64,000 nt of DNA from Phycisphaerales bacterium. Its GTDB lineage: Bacteria; Planctomycetota; Phycisphaerae; Phycisphaerales; UBA1924. This document shows positions 8,788 to 17,173 of this stretch, one piece after another. Numbering within the stretch: position 1 is the stretch's first letter; every line of letters begins with the position of its first letter. The notes beneath the pieces were generated by a model. It was not told the DNA's origin. It worked only from the letters and a program-made list of their open reading frames with translations, and made no database searches. Location of the stretch: NCBI GenBank assembly GCA_035627955.1, contig DASPKU010000013.1:62001-126000 (forward strand), written 5' to 3'. The translations under genes and the position numbers were made by a program.

Positions 8788-10031
8788 AGTTCACCTACGC
8801 CGGCTTTGAGAAGAGCGGCGCTCCGGCGCGCGGCAACATCGAGGCCGCCGACCGGCATGAGGCCATGGAATCCCTCCGCCGTCGCGGCATCTTCGCAACC
8901 GACGTCACCGAGTCCTCCGGCTCCAGCGGTCCGGCACTTGCCGACCGCAGCCAGACCGGCGGCTGGGGCTCCGGCAAACGCCTCGACACCGTGGCCAGCT
9001 TCATGCGCCAGCTCGCGCTCCTGGTCTCCACCGGCACCCCCCTCGTCGAGGCGCTCGCCTCCCTCGAGCGACAGGCGCCCGACGGCCCGTTCAAGGGCGT
9101 GCTCCGCAGCGTCCTCACACGCGTCGAAGAGGGCGTGCAGTTGTCGGAGGCGATGGCCGCGCACCCGCAATACTTCGACGCCATCTGCCGCAGCCTGGTG
9201 TGCGCCGGCGAGCAGGGCGGCAAGCTCGAGGTCATGCTCGAGCGTCTCGCCAAGCTCATCCGCCAACAGGTCAAGATCCGCAAAACAGTCGTCGGCGCGA
9301 TGATCTACCCCATCCTGCTCATCTTCGTCGCGATTATTGTCGTTACCGCTCTGCTCGGCTTCGTGCTCCCCCGCTTCGAGGGCCTCTTCAAAACTCTCGA
9401 CACACCCCTCCCCGCGACCACCACCATCCTGATGGCCGTCAGCATGTGGCTCCGCTCCCACTGGTGGATGGTCCTGGGCGGCGTTGCCGCAATCGGCGTT
9501 GGCCTGAAGCTCTGGCTCTCCAGCGACTCCGGCCGCCGCTGGTGGGATCACTTCGTGCTGGTCGCGCCTCAGGTCGGCAAGGTCTCTCGCAGCTTCGCCA
9601 CCGCACGCATTGCCCGTATGCTCGGCACCCTGCTCGATGGCAAGGTCGCCCTCCTGGAAGCACTCGAGCTCACCAAGCAGTCTATGAAGAACAGCGAGTA
9701 CGTCACCCTGCTCGCTAAGGCCCAGGAAGCTGTCACCCGCGGCGAGAACGTCTCCGTCGCACTCGCCGACCCCCGGCTGATCAGCATGTCGGTCAGCGAC
9801 GCTCTCCGCAGCGCCGAGCGCACCGGCCGCATGTCCACCGTCCTCGTCAGCCTGGCCGACCATATGGACGAGGACAACGAGTCGCTTATCAAAACGCTCA
9901 CCGGCCTGCTCGAGCCGCTCATTCTGATCGCGCTCGGCCTGGTGGTCGGCCTCGTCGCGATCAGCATGTTCCTGCCGCTGTTCGACCTCACCGCCGCCGC
10001 GGGCCCTGGCGGTCCAGGGGGCGGCGCATGA
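8784..10031 (+). CDS. gspF: GspF/PilC-type inner-membrane platform protein
   Basis: A 415-residue polytopic protein that links the assembly ATPase to the growing pilus or pseudopilus. Two T2SSF domains are visible, about 70-195 and 270-395. Each ends in long hydrophobic segments (MIYPILLIFVAIIVVTALL near 174, and LEPLILIALGLVVGLVAISM near the C-terminus). The first has the family signature RQLALLVSTGTPLVEAL, the second ARMLGTLLDGKVALLEAL. It starts with ATGA overlapping the gspE stop, and its own stop overlaps the pilM ATG. Confidence 0.94.
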   Translation: MKFTYAGFEKSGAPARGNIEAADRHEAMESLRRRGIFATDVTESSGSSGPALADRSQTGGWGSGKRLDTVASFMRQLALLVSTGTPLVEALASLERQAPDGPFKGVLRSVLTRVEEGVQLSEAMAAHPQYFDAICRSLVCAGEQGGKLEVMLERLAKLIRQQVKIRKTVVGAMIYPILLIFVAIIVVTALLGFVLPRFEGLFKTLDTPLPATTTILMAVSMWLRSHWWMVLGGVAAIGVGLKLWLSSDSGRRWWDHFVLVAPQVGKVSRSFATARIARMLGTLLDGKVALLEALELTKQSMKNSEYVTLLAKAQEAVTRGENVSVALADPRLISMSVSDALRSAERTGRMSTVLVSLADHMDEDNESLIKTLTGLLEPLILIALGLVVGLVAISMFLPLFDLTAAAGPGGPGGGA

Positions 10032-11002
10032 AGCTCTTCGCAGGCAAACCTGGCCTCATCGGCGTCGAGGTCTCCGCGCGCTGGATCAAGGCTTCACAGG
10101 GTGAAGGTCCGACCCGAGTCACCACGCGCCTGGAGCGCAAGGGCTCCGGGACCCTCACCAAGGACGAAGCCGCGACCCTCGCTGGCGTGTTCGACCGCGC
10201 CGGATTCCGCGAGCAGCGCATCGTCCTCGTCCCAGCCCGCGAGATGCTCGTGATGGAGACCCTCGAGCTCCCGCCACGCAGCAGCGGCGCGCCTCTTGAG
10301 CAGCTCGCCCGCGTCGAGCTCGCCCGCTCTCACCGCTGGGACCCCGCCTCATTCGAGGTGGGCCTGTGGGAGCTTCCCACACCAGGGCGGGGCGGCGAGC
10401 TATCCCACATGTTCGCGGCCGCGCTCCCCTTCGCCAGGAGCGAGCCCATGCTCGACGCCTGTGACAACGCGGGCCTGCGTGTGCACGCAATCGACGTCCC
10501 CGCCAACGCCCTTGCCCGCGCCTTTGGTCCCACCGCCCCGGACGCCATGCTCGATATAGGCTGGTCCGGCGCGATGCTCTGCGTCATGCACGCCGGCGTC
10601 GTCGTCTACGAGCGCACGATCGACGAGGGCGGCCTTCAGCAACTCATCGAGCCCGCTGCGAAGCGCCTGGACATCCAGCGCGAGGCCGTCGAATCACTGC
10701 TGCTCGCCCGCGGGGCAGACTCCACGCTCTCCGCCGAAGTCCGCGGCCCCGTCACCGAGTACCTCGACGTCCTCACCTCAGAGGTCCAGCGCTCCCTCGC
10801 CTACATGGCCCACCGCTATCTAGGCTGGCAGTTCCGCACACTCGGCGTCAGCGGTGAGGGCGCCGCCCTCCTCGGCCTGCGCGAGCGTCTCACCGCGGCC
10901 CTCGGCATCGAAGTCACTGCGCCGCCCGCGCCCGCCTCGCACACCCTCGCCGCCGGTGCATCGCGCTTTAACGCAAGCGCTGCACGGAAGGAGGCCGCGT
11001 GA
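10028..11002 (+). CDS. pilM: PilM-like actin-fold pilus assembly protein
   Basis: A 324-residue cytoplasmic protein with the actin/FtsA-like fold of PilM, which contacts the N-terminus of PilN. Supporting motifs are GLIGVEVSARWIKASQ at the N-terminus (phosphate-1 loop position), PARE at the first subdomain, MLDIGWSGAMLCVMHAGVVVYERTIDEGG (second nucleotide loop) and LTSEVQRSLAYM with LGVSGEGA (third). Its position directly before PilN- and PilO-like genes with 4-nt overlaps supports PilM. The C-terminal 25 residues are an Ala-rich tail. GspL's cytoplasmic domain is the main alternative, but it is normally fused to a membrane segment, which is absent here. Confidence 0.8.
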   Translation: MKLFAGKPGLIGVEVSARWIKASQGEGPTRVTTRLERKGSGTLTKDEAATLAGVFDRAGFREQRIVLVPAREMLVMETLELPPRSSGAPLEQLARVELARSHRWDPASFEVGLWELPTPGRGGELSHMFAAALPFARSEPMLDACDNAGLRVHAIDVPANALARAFGPTAPDAMLDIGWSGAMLCVMHAGVVVYERTIDEGGLQQLIEPAAKRLDIQREAVESLLLARGADSTLSAEVRGPVTEYLDVLTSEVQRSLAYMAHRYLGWQFRTLGVSGEGAALLGLRERLTAALGIEVTAPPAPASHTLAAGASRFNASAARKEAA

Positions 11003-11655
11003 CCGCCCTTGGCGTCCCCAGCCTCAACCTGATGCCCGCGGCCCGCGTTGTGAGCGCCCGCCGAAGCCAGCGCCTCCGCGCTTGGGCCGGCGCGCTCGCC
11101 ATCTACACCGCGGCCGCCGCTGGCGTCTGGGCCTGGTTCACCTTCGCCAGCGTCGCTGCGGAGGACGTGAGCGCTGAGCTCGCCGCCGCCGAAGCCCGGC
11201 TCCAGACCCTCAAGAGCGAGCGGCGCGTGGTAAACGCCAGGCTCGCCAACGCCCGGCGCGAGGCGGAGGCACGCCACGAGGTCCACTTCCACCCCGACTT
11301 CAGCACCCTGCTCCGGCGGGTCGCAACCGCCTGCGGCCAGACCGTCACCCTCGAGAAGCTCAGCATGCTGCCCCTCGAAAAGCGCGACGACAAGGGCGTC
11401 AAGTCCGACCTCGCCGCCAACGCGGGGTACAAGCTCCAGCTCTCCGGCCTCGCGGCCACCCAGGCCGACATTCCCCGTTTCGCCCGCGAACTCGAGAATC
11501 TCGGCATCTTCGAGTCCGTCTCCGTGCAGTCCATCCGTGCCCGCGAGGCCCCGTTCATCGAGCGCGAGGATGGCACCAAGATCCCCCAGCCCCAGCTCTT
11601 CTTCTTCGAGGTCGAGGGCATCATGTCCGACGTCGGGGCAGGGGGTGCCCGTTGA
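10999..11655 (+). CDS. PilN-like inner-membrane assembly protein
   Basis: A 218-residue bitopic protein. The N-terminal motif SLNLMPAARV corresponds to the PilN segment that docks on PilM. Next come one membrane helix (about 32-52), a coiled-coil stretch (SAELAAAEARLQTLKSER) and a ferredoxin-like periplasmic domain from about 90 (FSTLLRRVATACGQTVTLEKL). The GTG start overlaps the pilM stop by 4 nt. GspL C-terminal domains look alike, but the separate PilM gene favours the pilus-type arrangement. Confidence 0.72.
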   Translation: MTALGVPSLNLMPAARVVSARRSQRLRAWAGALAIYTAAAAGVWAWFTFASVAAEDVSAELAAAEARLQTLKSERRVVNARLANARREAEARHEVHFHPDFSTLLRRVATACGQTVTLEKLSMLPLEKRDDKGVKSDLAANAGYKLQLSGLAATQADIPRFARELENLGIFESVSVQSIRAREAPFIEREDGTKIPQPQLFFFEVEGIMSDVGAGGAR

Positions 11656-12233
11656 GAACGACCCTGATGATCGACGCCGCCGCCGTCACGCTCTGCGCCG
11701 CCCTCGCCGGTGCGGTGTACATGACAGCCGTGGTCCCCAGCCGCGCCGCCGCTGAGGCCGCCGCGCGCGATCGCGAGGCCCTGTGCGAAAAGCAGCGCGA
11801 CATCTCCGAGAACGAGTCCGCCATCGGCGACGCCGAGCGCAAGCTCAACGCCATCGAGGGCAGCGAAGCCCGCGACAAGCCCCCCGCCCGCACGCCACTC
11901 GACCGCATTAGCCGCATCAGCGAGCTCGCCCAGGCCAGCGGCGTCTCCCTCACCGAGGTCAGCCCAGGCGCCGAGCGCCCCGGCGCCAAGTACAACCAGT
12001 CCCCACTGAGCCTCAAGGGCAGCGGCCGCATGCCCGGCTTCATGTCACTCCTCAGCGATCTGCACCGAGAGTTCCCCGACACGCAGCTCGTCAGCCTGAC
12101 CCTCACCGGCCGCCCCGAGCAGCCGCAGGTTGATCAGGCGATGTCCGCGGAGCTGGTGTGGTACACCCTTGTGGGTGGCGCCGGTCGCACCGGTTCCACC
12201 GCCAAAGACACCGCACTCCGCAACAAGCCTTGA
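11652..12233 (+). CDS. PilO/GspM-like inner-membrane assembly protein
   Basis: A 193-residue protein with a single N-terminal membrane helix (about 7-28), a charged coiled coil (32-70) and a small alpha/beta domain (about 80-170, including LKGSGRMPGFMSLLSDLHREF). This is the layout of PilO and GspM. It starts with TTG in a TTGA overlap with the previous gene. Sequence similarity within this family is always weak, so the call rests mainly on architecture and on its place after the PilN-like gene. Confidence 0.65.
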   Translation: MRTTLMIDAAAVTLCAALAGAVYMTAVVPSRAAAEAAARDREALCEKQRDISENESAIGDAERKLNAIEGSEARDKPPARTPLDRISRISELAQASGVSLTEVSPGAERPGAKYNQSPLSLKGSGRMPGFMSLLSDLHREFPDTQLVSLTLTGRPEQPQVDQAMSAELVWYTLVGGAGRTGSTAKDTALRNKP

Positions 12234-12275
12234 AAACCCCTTGAAACTCTGCCGCCCGTATTCGCTGCTTGAGTC

Positions 12276-12878
12276 GTGGAACTCAACCGACGCACCAAGC
12301 TCGCAGGCGGCGTCCTGGCCCTGGCCGTGGCCGCCCTCATCTATGACCGCGTGATCGCCGGCGACGGCCCCGCCAGTGCCGAGGCCAGCGCACCAGCCGC
12401 GAAGCCGCCCGCGCTCGGCGATGCCGAACGCGAGAAGTCTGGGCCCGAGAACCCGAACCACCGCGGCGCGCTGGCAGCGCAACTCACAAAGCTCGGCGAG
12501 GCCGACCAGCCCATGTGGCCCAGCACCCGGGACGACGCCTTTGTTGCACCCGCCACCTGGTTCCCCGCGGACGAGGAGCCCTCGTCGCACGCGGACTCCG
12601 CGGCGGCGAGCGCGAAGTCCGCCAGCCACTACGTGATCAACTCCGTGCTCATGGACCGTGGAACCAACTTGATCAGCTCCGTCACCGTCGACAACAAGGC
12701 CCTGCGGCCGGGTCTGCCGGTCAAGGTTGACGCGGGTGGCAAGGTCCGCACGTACGAGCTCGTCCGTGCCTGGATCGACGAAGCCAAAGTCACTCACGTC
12801 GAGCTCAAAGTCGATGGCAAACTGATCGAGATCAGGCGCGAGCCGGGGGATCGCCCGGCCGGGAAGGATCGCCTGTGA
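12276..12878 (+). CDS. Bitopic periplasmic protein, PilP/GspC-like position
   Basis: A 200-residue protein starting at GTG with no clear Shine-Dalgarno. A membrane helix at about 8-26 is followed by a Pro/Ala-rich disordered linker (to about 110) and a small beta-rich C-terminal domain (HYVINSVLMDRGTNLISSVTVDN, then VELKVDGKLIEIRRE). This is the plan of GspC and PilP proteins, which join the inner-membrane platform to the secretin. No motif is diagnostic; the call comes from architecture and from being next after the PilO-like gene. It ends 142 bp before the major pseudopilin. Confidence 0.5.
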   Translation: MELNRRTKLAGGVLALAVAALIYDRVIAGDGPASAEASAPAAKPPALGDAEREKSGPENPNHRGALAAQLTKLGEADQPMWPSTRDDAFVAPATWFPADEEPSSHADSAAASAKSASHYVINSVLMDRGTNLISSVTVDNKALRPGLPVKVDAGGKVRTYELVRAWIDEAKVTHVELKVDGKLIEIRREPGDRPAGKDRL

Positions 12879-13020
12879 GGGTTCCGCGGCCTGCGCGGGG
12901 CGTGACCGCAACTCTGAGCGGAATCAGCACTTCCGAGCGCAAAGAAGTGGCCCCGGCTTCCCGATAGCTCCTGTGCGTTCGACTCATATTCACCCCTGTT
13001 CCTCAGTGTGGGAGGCTTCA

Positions 13021-13500
13021 ATGTCTGTTCGTCAAGCTTCATCGCGTGCCTTCAGCCTCATCGAGCTCGTCATCGTCGTGGTGATCATCGGCATCATCGC
13101 GGCCATCGCGGTCCCGCGCATGAGCCGTGGCGCCCAGGGCGCTGCCGACTCCTCGGTGATCAGCTCGCTTCAGGTCTTCCGCAACGCACTCGACCTCTAC
13201 CAGACCGAGCACGGCGGCACCTACCCCACGGTCGCCAACTTCTCCGACCAGATGCTCAAGTATTCCAACGAGGCCGGCACCACCAGCGCCGATTCCAAGG
13301 ACGCGACGAACTACCTCGGGCCCTACCTCCGCTCCATCCCCGCCCTTCCCGTCGGCCCCCGCAAGGGCTCCACGGGCGTGGCCGCGGCTGACGCCGCCGG
13401 CATCGGCTGGCTCTACACCGTGACCAACGGGGTCGGCGACATCCGCGCCAACGCCGCCGGCACCAAGGACAGCAAGGGCGTTGACTACGCCACCTATTGA
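13021..13500 (+). CDS. gspG: Major pseudopilin, GspG-like
   Basis: A 159-residue prepilin. The ATG at 13021 is chosen over an in-frame upstream start because GGGAGG lies 6 nt before it and it leaves a normal short leader. The leader is SSRA|FSLIE, with Ala rather than Gly at -1, followed by the hydrophobic N-terminal helix (VIVVVIIGIIAAIAVPRM). The body (SSLQVFRNALDLYQTEHGGTYP) matches GspG and major pseudopilins. A terminator hairpin lies 90 nt after the stop, so this gene may be transcribed at higher levels than the rest of the operon, as expected for the main fibre subunit. Confidence 0.88.
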   Translation: MSVRQASSRAFSLIELVIVVVIIGIIAAIAVPRMSRGAQGAADSSVISSLQVFRNALDLYQTEHGGTYPTVANFSDQMLKYSNEAGTTSADSKDATNYLGPYLRSIPALPVGPRKGSTGVAAADAAGIGWLYTVTNGVGDIRANAAGTKDSKGVDYATY

Positions 13501-13569
13501 GCCCGCGTGAGCGGCGCCTGTGGAGCGGGACGCCGAAGCACGGAAAGGACCCTGACCTGAGGGCCCGTC

Positions 13570-14181
13570 ATGCTGAGAACGCATCACCAACGCCCGACGC
13601 CGTGGAACCGACGTCGGGCGTTTTCGCGCGCGTTCTCGCTGGTGGAGCTCACGATGGTGCTGCTCATCGCGGGCATCATCGCCGCCATTGCCGTGCCGCG
13701 CCTCTCGGGTTCAATGGGCCAGTCACGCGCACTCGCAGCCGCGCGGCGTGTGGCCGCCGACCTGGAGACCGCTCGAGCCGCGGCCATGGCCACCAGCGCC
13801 AGCCGCAAGGTGGTCTTCACCCCGACGAAGTGCGCCTATGGCACGACCGGCAACAACCAGCTCGACCGCGGCGCATCCACTTATCTTGTGGACCTCAGCC
13901 GCGCTCCTTACAACGCCTCGATTCCGGCCGCGAATCTTGGCGATAACCCATCGCTCCGCTGGACAGGCGTCTACGACCTCGATGCCGCGCAGGAGGTGGT
14001 CTTCGACGGCTTCGGCCGCCCTGACCAGGAGGGCTGGGTGGTCGTCGGCAGCGGCGAGTTCTTTTACAAGGTCACCCTTGACCGGGCTGGCCGCACAAGT
14101 ATCGCGCGCGTCCAGCGCGAGGACGTGGGTGGTGACATCTCCATCACGCACGGCGTGCTCGCGTCGGAGAACGCGAAGTGA
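13570..14181 (+). CDS. Prepilin-like minor pseudopilin, GspH-like
   Basis: A 203-residue protein with leader RRAFSRA|FSLVELTMVLLIAGII, again Ala at -1, and a GspH-type body (LAAARRVAADLETARAAAMATSASRKVVF). The 26-residue leader is longer than that of the preceding gene. Its codons overlap a perfect 10-bp hairpin with a TTTT tail (13590-13624), and no start codon downstream of the hairpin would keep the cleavage motif. The stop overlaps the GTG of the next gene (GTGA). Confidence 0.82.
   Translation: MLRTHHQRPTPWNRRRAFSRAFSLVELTMVLLIAGIIAAIAVPRLSGSMGQSRALAAARRVAADLETARAAAMATSASRKVVFTPTKCAYGTTGNNQLDRGASTYLVDLSRAPYNASIPAANLGDNPSLRWTGVYDLDAAQEVVFDGFGRPDQEGWVVVGSGEFFYKVTLDRAGRTSIARVQREDVGGDISITHGVLASENAK
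13590..13624 (+). terminator. Intrinsic-terminator-like hairpin inside pseudopilin leader codons
   Basis: ACGCCCGACG (13590-13599) pairs perfectly with 13612-13621 around a 12-nt loop and runs into TTTT (13621-13624). It lies 90 nt after the gspG-like stop and within the first 20 codons of the next gene. Confidence 0.6.
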
Positions 14182-15317
14182 CCCACCGCCTGTCCCGCCA
14201 ACTCATGCCCCGTTGCCGGCGCGCCTTCACCCTTGTGGAGGCCGTTATGAGCGCCGCCATCATCGGCACGCTATCACTGGGGATGGTGGGGGCGCTCGTC
14301 GTTGTGGCGAAGGCCGCTCCGATCGAAGACACGGCCACTCGCGCCCGCACGAAGGCCAGCGCCGCCCTCGATGAGCTCTGCACGGAGCTCCGCTACGCCA
14401 CCGCCGTCCGCCACCTCGGGGCCACCCGCATCGAGTTCACACTCCCGGACCGCACCGGCGACGGCGTGGAAGAAACTGTCGAGTACCGCTGGGCGGGCAG
14501 CGGCTCCCCGCTTGTGCGCGCCTCCGGAGGAGTCGAGGTGCAGGTCCTGCCAACAGTCCACGACTTCAACCTGGTGGGCACTACCAAAACGACAACGACC
14601 ACGACCACGACCACCGGCACCGTCAACAGCGGCGAAGTGAAGCTGGCAAAGTTCGACGGCTGGCCCCTCGTGCTGACACCAACCTCCTCGCAGGCCGCGC
14701 TCCACGCCACCGCATGGGCCTCCTGCTATTTCAAGCTCGATCAGGTCACCATCCCCGCCAACATCTCCCGCCTCCAGCTCACCAAGATCCGCGTCAAGCT
14801 CAAGAAGTCGAGCTCGCCCACGGGCACCGTCATCACCGCGCAGGTCCACCTGCCGGCCACCGCCACCAAGCCGCAGCCTTCGCTTACTAACACCCTGGGT
14901 ACCGCCGCGTCGATCTCACTTACCGCGCTCACGACTACTTTCTCGTGGTACACCTTCGACCTCACCGGCGTCTCCTTTACCAGCGTCCCTGCCGAGCTCA
15001 CCTTCGTGCTCAAGGGCACCGGCACCGCCTCGGGCTTCGTCAACTACTACAACTCGAGCCTGGCGCCAACGGATACCACGGTGTTCCAGTCGACGGCCAA
15101 CAGCGGCGGCTCCTGGACGCCAACCTCGAGCCAACAGGTCAACGACATGCTGTTCGAGGTCTGGGGCTGGTACGAGTACCCCTCGACCATCCAGCAGAGC
15201 ACCAACACCTACAACCTCAGTTCGCTCGCGGTCACCCTGGCGACCTCGACCGCGGCTGCCGACCGCCTCTCCACGACCGTGCGCACCGTCAACAAGCCCT
15301 CGGTTCCCGCCCCATGA
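14178..15317 (+). CDS. Large prepilin-like minor pseudopilin (GspJ/PilW-like position)
   Basis: A 379-residue protein with leader CRRA|FTLVEAVMSAAIIGTL. The N-terminal pseudopilin part (to about 130) includes a beta-rich segment TRIEFTLPDRTGDGVEETVEYRW. A run of Thr (TTKTTTTTTTTTGTV, near 135-150) then links to a beta-sandwich-like domain of about 200 residues. The latter (VTIPANISRLQLTKIRVKLKK, VPAELTFVLKGTGTASGFVNYYNSS) looks like a carbohydrate- or ligand-binding jelly roll, by pattern only. Such a domain grafted on a minor pilin could sit at the fibre tip. The GTG start overlaps the previous stop. Confidence 0.75.
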   Translation: MTHRLSRQLMPRCRRAFTLVEAVMSAAIIGTLSLGMVGALVVVAKAAPIEDTATRARTKASAALDELCTELRYATAVRHLGATRIEFTLPDRTGDGVEETVEYRWAGSGSPLVRASGGVEVQVLPTVHDFNLVGTTKTTTTTTTTTGTVNSGEVKLAKFDGWPLVLTPTSSQAALHATAWASCYFKLDQVTIPANISRLQLTKIRVKLKKSSSPTGTVITAQVHLPATATKPQPSLTNTLGTAASISLTALTTTFSWYTFDLTGVSFTSVPAELTFVLKGTGTASGFVNYYNSSLAPTDTTVFQSTANSGGSWTPTSSQQVNDMLFEVWGWYEYPSTIQQSTNTYNLSSLAVTLATSTAAADRLSTTVRTVNKPSVPAP

Positions 15318-15826
15318 TGCCTGCCAGCCGATCAACCCCGCTCGCCTTCACCATCGTCGAGGCCATGGTCTCCATCGTGGTCGTCGCCCTCATGCTCGGC
15401 GCAGCCCTCACCGCCGCCGGCGCCGCCCGCACCCGCCAGGAAGCCAACGCGGCCCGCGCCCAGGCCAACTGGCTCGCCCAGTCCCTCATGGCCGAGATCC
15501 TCGCCAAGCCCTACACCGACCCCCAGGGCCTCAACCTGCTCGGCCTCGAGGTCAACGAGCTCCTGACCCTTCGCAGCTCGCTCGACGACGTTGACGACTA
15601 CGACGGCCTCACCGAGAACCCGCCCAAAAACCCCGACGGCACCAGCATCGCCGGCTACACCGGATGGAGCCGCACCGCCAGCGTGGCCAACGTCCTTGCC
15701 ACCAACTTCGCCACCACCTCCCTCACCGACACCAACTACAAGCGCGTCACCGTCACCGTCAAGAAGGGCCGCCAGACCATGGCCCAGCTCACCGCGCTCC
15801 GCACGAAGGCGAGGGACTCATGGTGA
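15314..15826 (+). CDS. Prepilin-like minor pseudopilin (GspI-like position)
   Basis: A 170-residue protein starting at the ATGA overlap with the previous gene; a second ATG follows at 15317. The leader is STPLA|FTIVEAMVSIVVVALMLGAALT, again Ala at -1. After the hydrophobic helix comes a coiled part (ARTRQEANAARAQANWLAQSLMAEIL), typical of GspI/PilV minor pseudopilins, which often reach AQ.LAEsl-type helices here. The overlap of 7 nt with the next gene shows tight coupling. Confidence 0.8.
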   Translation: MMPASRSTPLAFTIVEAMVSIVVVALMLGAALTAAGAARTRQEANAARAQANWLAQSLMAEILAKPYTDPQGLNLLGLEVNELLTLRSSLDDVDDYDGLTENPPKNPDGTSIAGYTGWSRTASVANVLATNFATTSLTDTNYKRVTVTVKKGRQTMAQLTALRTKARDSW

Positions 15827-17103
15827 TGCGCCCCTCACGCATGCCCCCCCGCAGGCGTCCGGCCACCCAGCGCCGCGGCGCCATCTACCTCGCCGTGCTC
15901 GGCGTCTCCGCCATCGTCGCTGCCATGGGCGTGGGGCTTATGTACACCGTCCGCCTCCAGGGCCGGCGCGACGCCCTCGTCGCCGACTCCACCCAGGCCC
16001 GCGCCTGCGCCGAGGCCGGCGTCGAGATCGCCGCGCAGCTCATCACCTCCAACTCCAACTGGCGCACCCGCACCAACGGCACCTGGGTCAACGCGATGGC
16101 CCTCGGCCCCGGCAGCGTGACGGTCGAGGTCACGGACCCGATCGACTCCAACCTCGCCAACGACACCTCCCAGGGCGTCCTCATCAAAGCCACCGGCCGC
16201 GCCGGCGAGGCCACCCACATCCTCAGCGTCAACGCCTCCCCGCGCGGCACAGCGATCTCCTCCCTCGGCATGGCACTCGCCGCCCAGGGCCCGGTCCGCA
16301 TCGACGCCACACGCATCGTCAACCTCAACGGCGGCACCCTCTCCACCAACGGCGTGCTCCGCAACGAGGGCACCATCCAGGGCGCGGCCCGGTGCTCCAG
16401 CACCGACGGAGCCAGCGTCGCCACGCTCGGCACCACGACCGGTGCGGCCGCGCTCCAGATGCCCTCCAGCGGCATCATCAGCAGCTACATCACGCGCGCA
16501 ACCGTGATCAACCTCGGGGCCACAGCCACGATCCAGGACGTGGTGCTCACCCCCAGCTTCAACTCCCTCGGCGGCGGTCTGAACGCCGACGGCGTCTACG
16601 TCATCAACGCCTCCGGTGCTGACCTCACCATCCGCTCCATCCGCCTCATGGGCACGCTCATCATCAACAACTCCGGCCGCAAGGTGATCATCGAGGGCCC
16701 CGCCCTGATGCAGCCCGCCCGCAGCGACTTCCCCACCTTGCTCGCCACCGGCGGCATCTATTACAAGAGCAGCGGCCTCGCATCGCTCTCCGAGTCCACC
16801 GAGGGCTGCAACTTCAACCCGGTGGGCTCGCCCTACCTCGGCGACGCCGACGGCGACACCACCGACACCTACCCCTCCAGGTTCGAGGGCCTCATGCACG
16901 CCCAGGAAATGGTCGAGCTCGACAACAACGCCGTGATCAGCGGCTGTGTGCTGGCCGGCGCGTCCTCCGACGCCGTCCGCATCTACGGCAACGTCTCCAT
17001 CACCCACAGCGCCTCGCTGGTGAGCAGCCCGCCCATCGGCTACACCAGCGGCGGCACCCCCGCCCTCGTCTCCGGCACCTGGCGCCAGCTCGTCAACCCG
17101 TGA
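15820..17103 (+). CDS. PilX/GspK-like pilus-associated protein
   Basis: A 427-residue protein starting at ATG 15820, overlapping the previous gene by 7 nt. An N-terminal basic stretch (RRRPATQRRG) is followed by a hydrophobic helix (AIYLAVLGVSAIVAAMGVGLMYTVR). The segment ARACAEAGVEIAAQLI is typical of PilX-type minor pilins, which read RGxxLl..L..L..l..l......A..AAEAGl. The remainder is a beta-helix-like repeat of short G/N/T-rich strands. It is the last gene of the operon and is followed 18 nt later by a strong terminator. Confidence 0.72.
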   Translation: MVMRPSRMPPRRRPATQRRGAIYLAVLGVSAIVAAMGVGLMYTVRLQGRRDALVADSTQARACAEAGVEIAAQLITSNSNWRTRTNGTWVNAMALGPGSVTVEVTDPIDSNLANDTSQGVLIKATGRAGEATHILSVNASPRGTAISSLGMALAAQGPVRIDATRIVNLNGGTLSTNGVLRNEGTIQGAARCSSTDGASVATLGTTTGAAALQMPSSGIISSYITRATVINLGATATIQDVVLTPSFNSLGGGLNADGVYVINASGADLTIRSIRLMGTLIINNSGRKVIIEGPALMQPARSDFPTLLATGGIYYKSSGLASLSESTEGCNFNPVGSPYLGDADGDTTDTYPSRFEGLMHAQEMVELDNNAVISGCVLAGASSDAVRIYGNVSITHSASLVSSPPIGYTSGGTPALVSGTWRQLVNP

Positions 17104-17121
17104 TCACGCGACCGCCAATGA

Positions 17122-17147
17122 AAAAGCCCCGCTCGCGCGGGGCTTTT
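17122..17147. terminator. Bidirectional intrinsic terminator
   Basis: AAAAGCCCCGC (17122-17132) pairs perfectly with 17137-17147 around TCGC. It gives a T-tail on the + strand and, read in reverse, on the - strand. It serves both the pilus operon and the convergent small gene at 17174-17608. Confidence 0.92.
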
Positions 17148-17173
17148 CGAACCGCGTTCGAGACCTTCAACGA

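Noticed and set aside
13561-13640. A start of the GspH-like protein after the hairpin
   Set aside because: The next in-frame start codons fall inside or beyond the FSLVE motif, which would destroy the prepilin signal.
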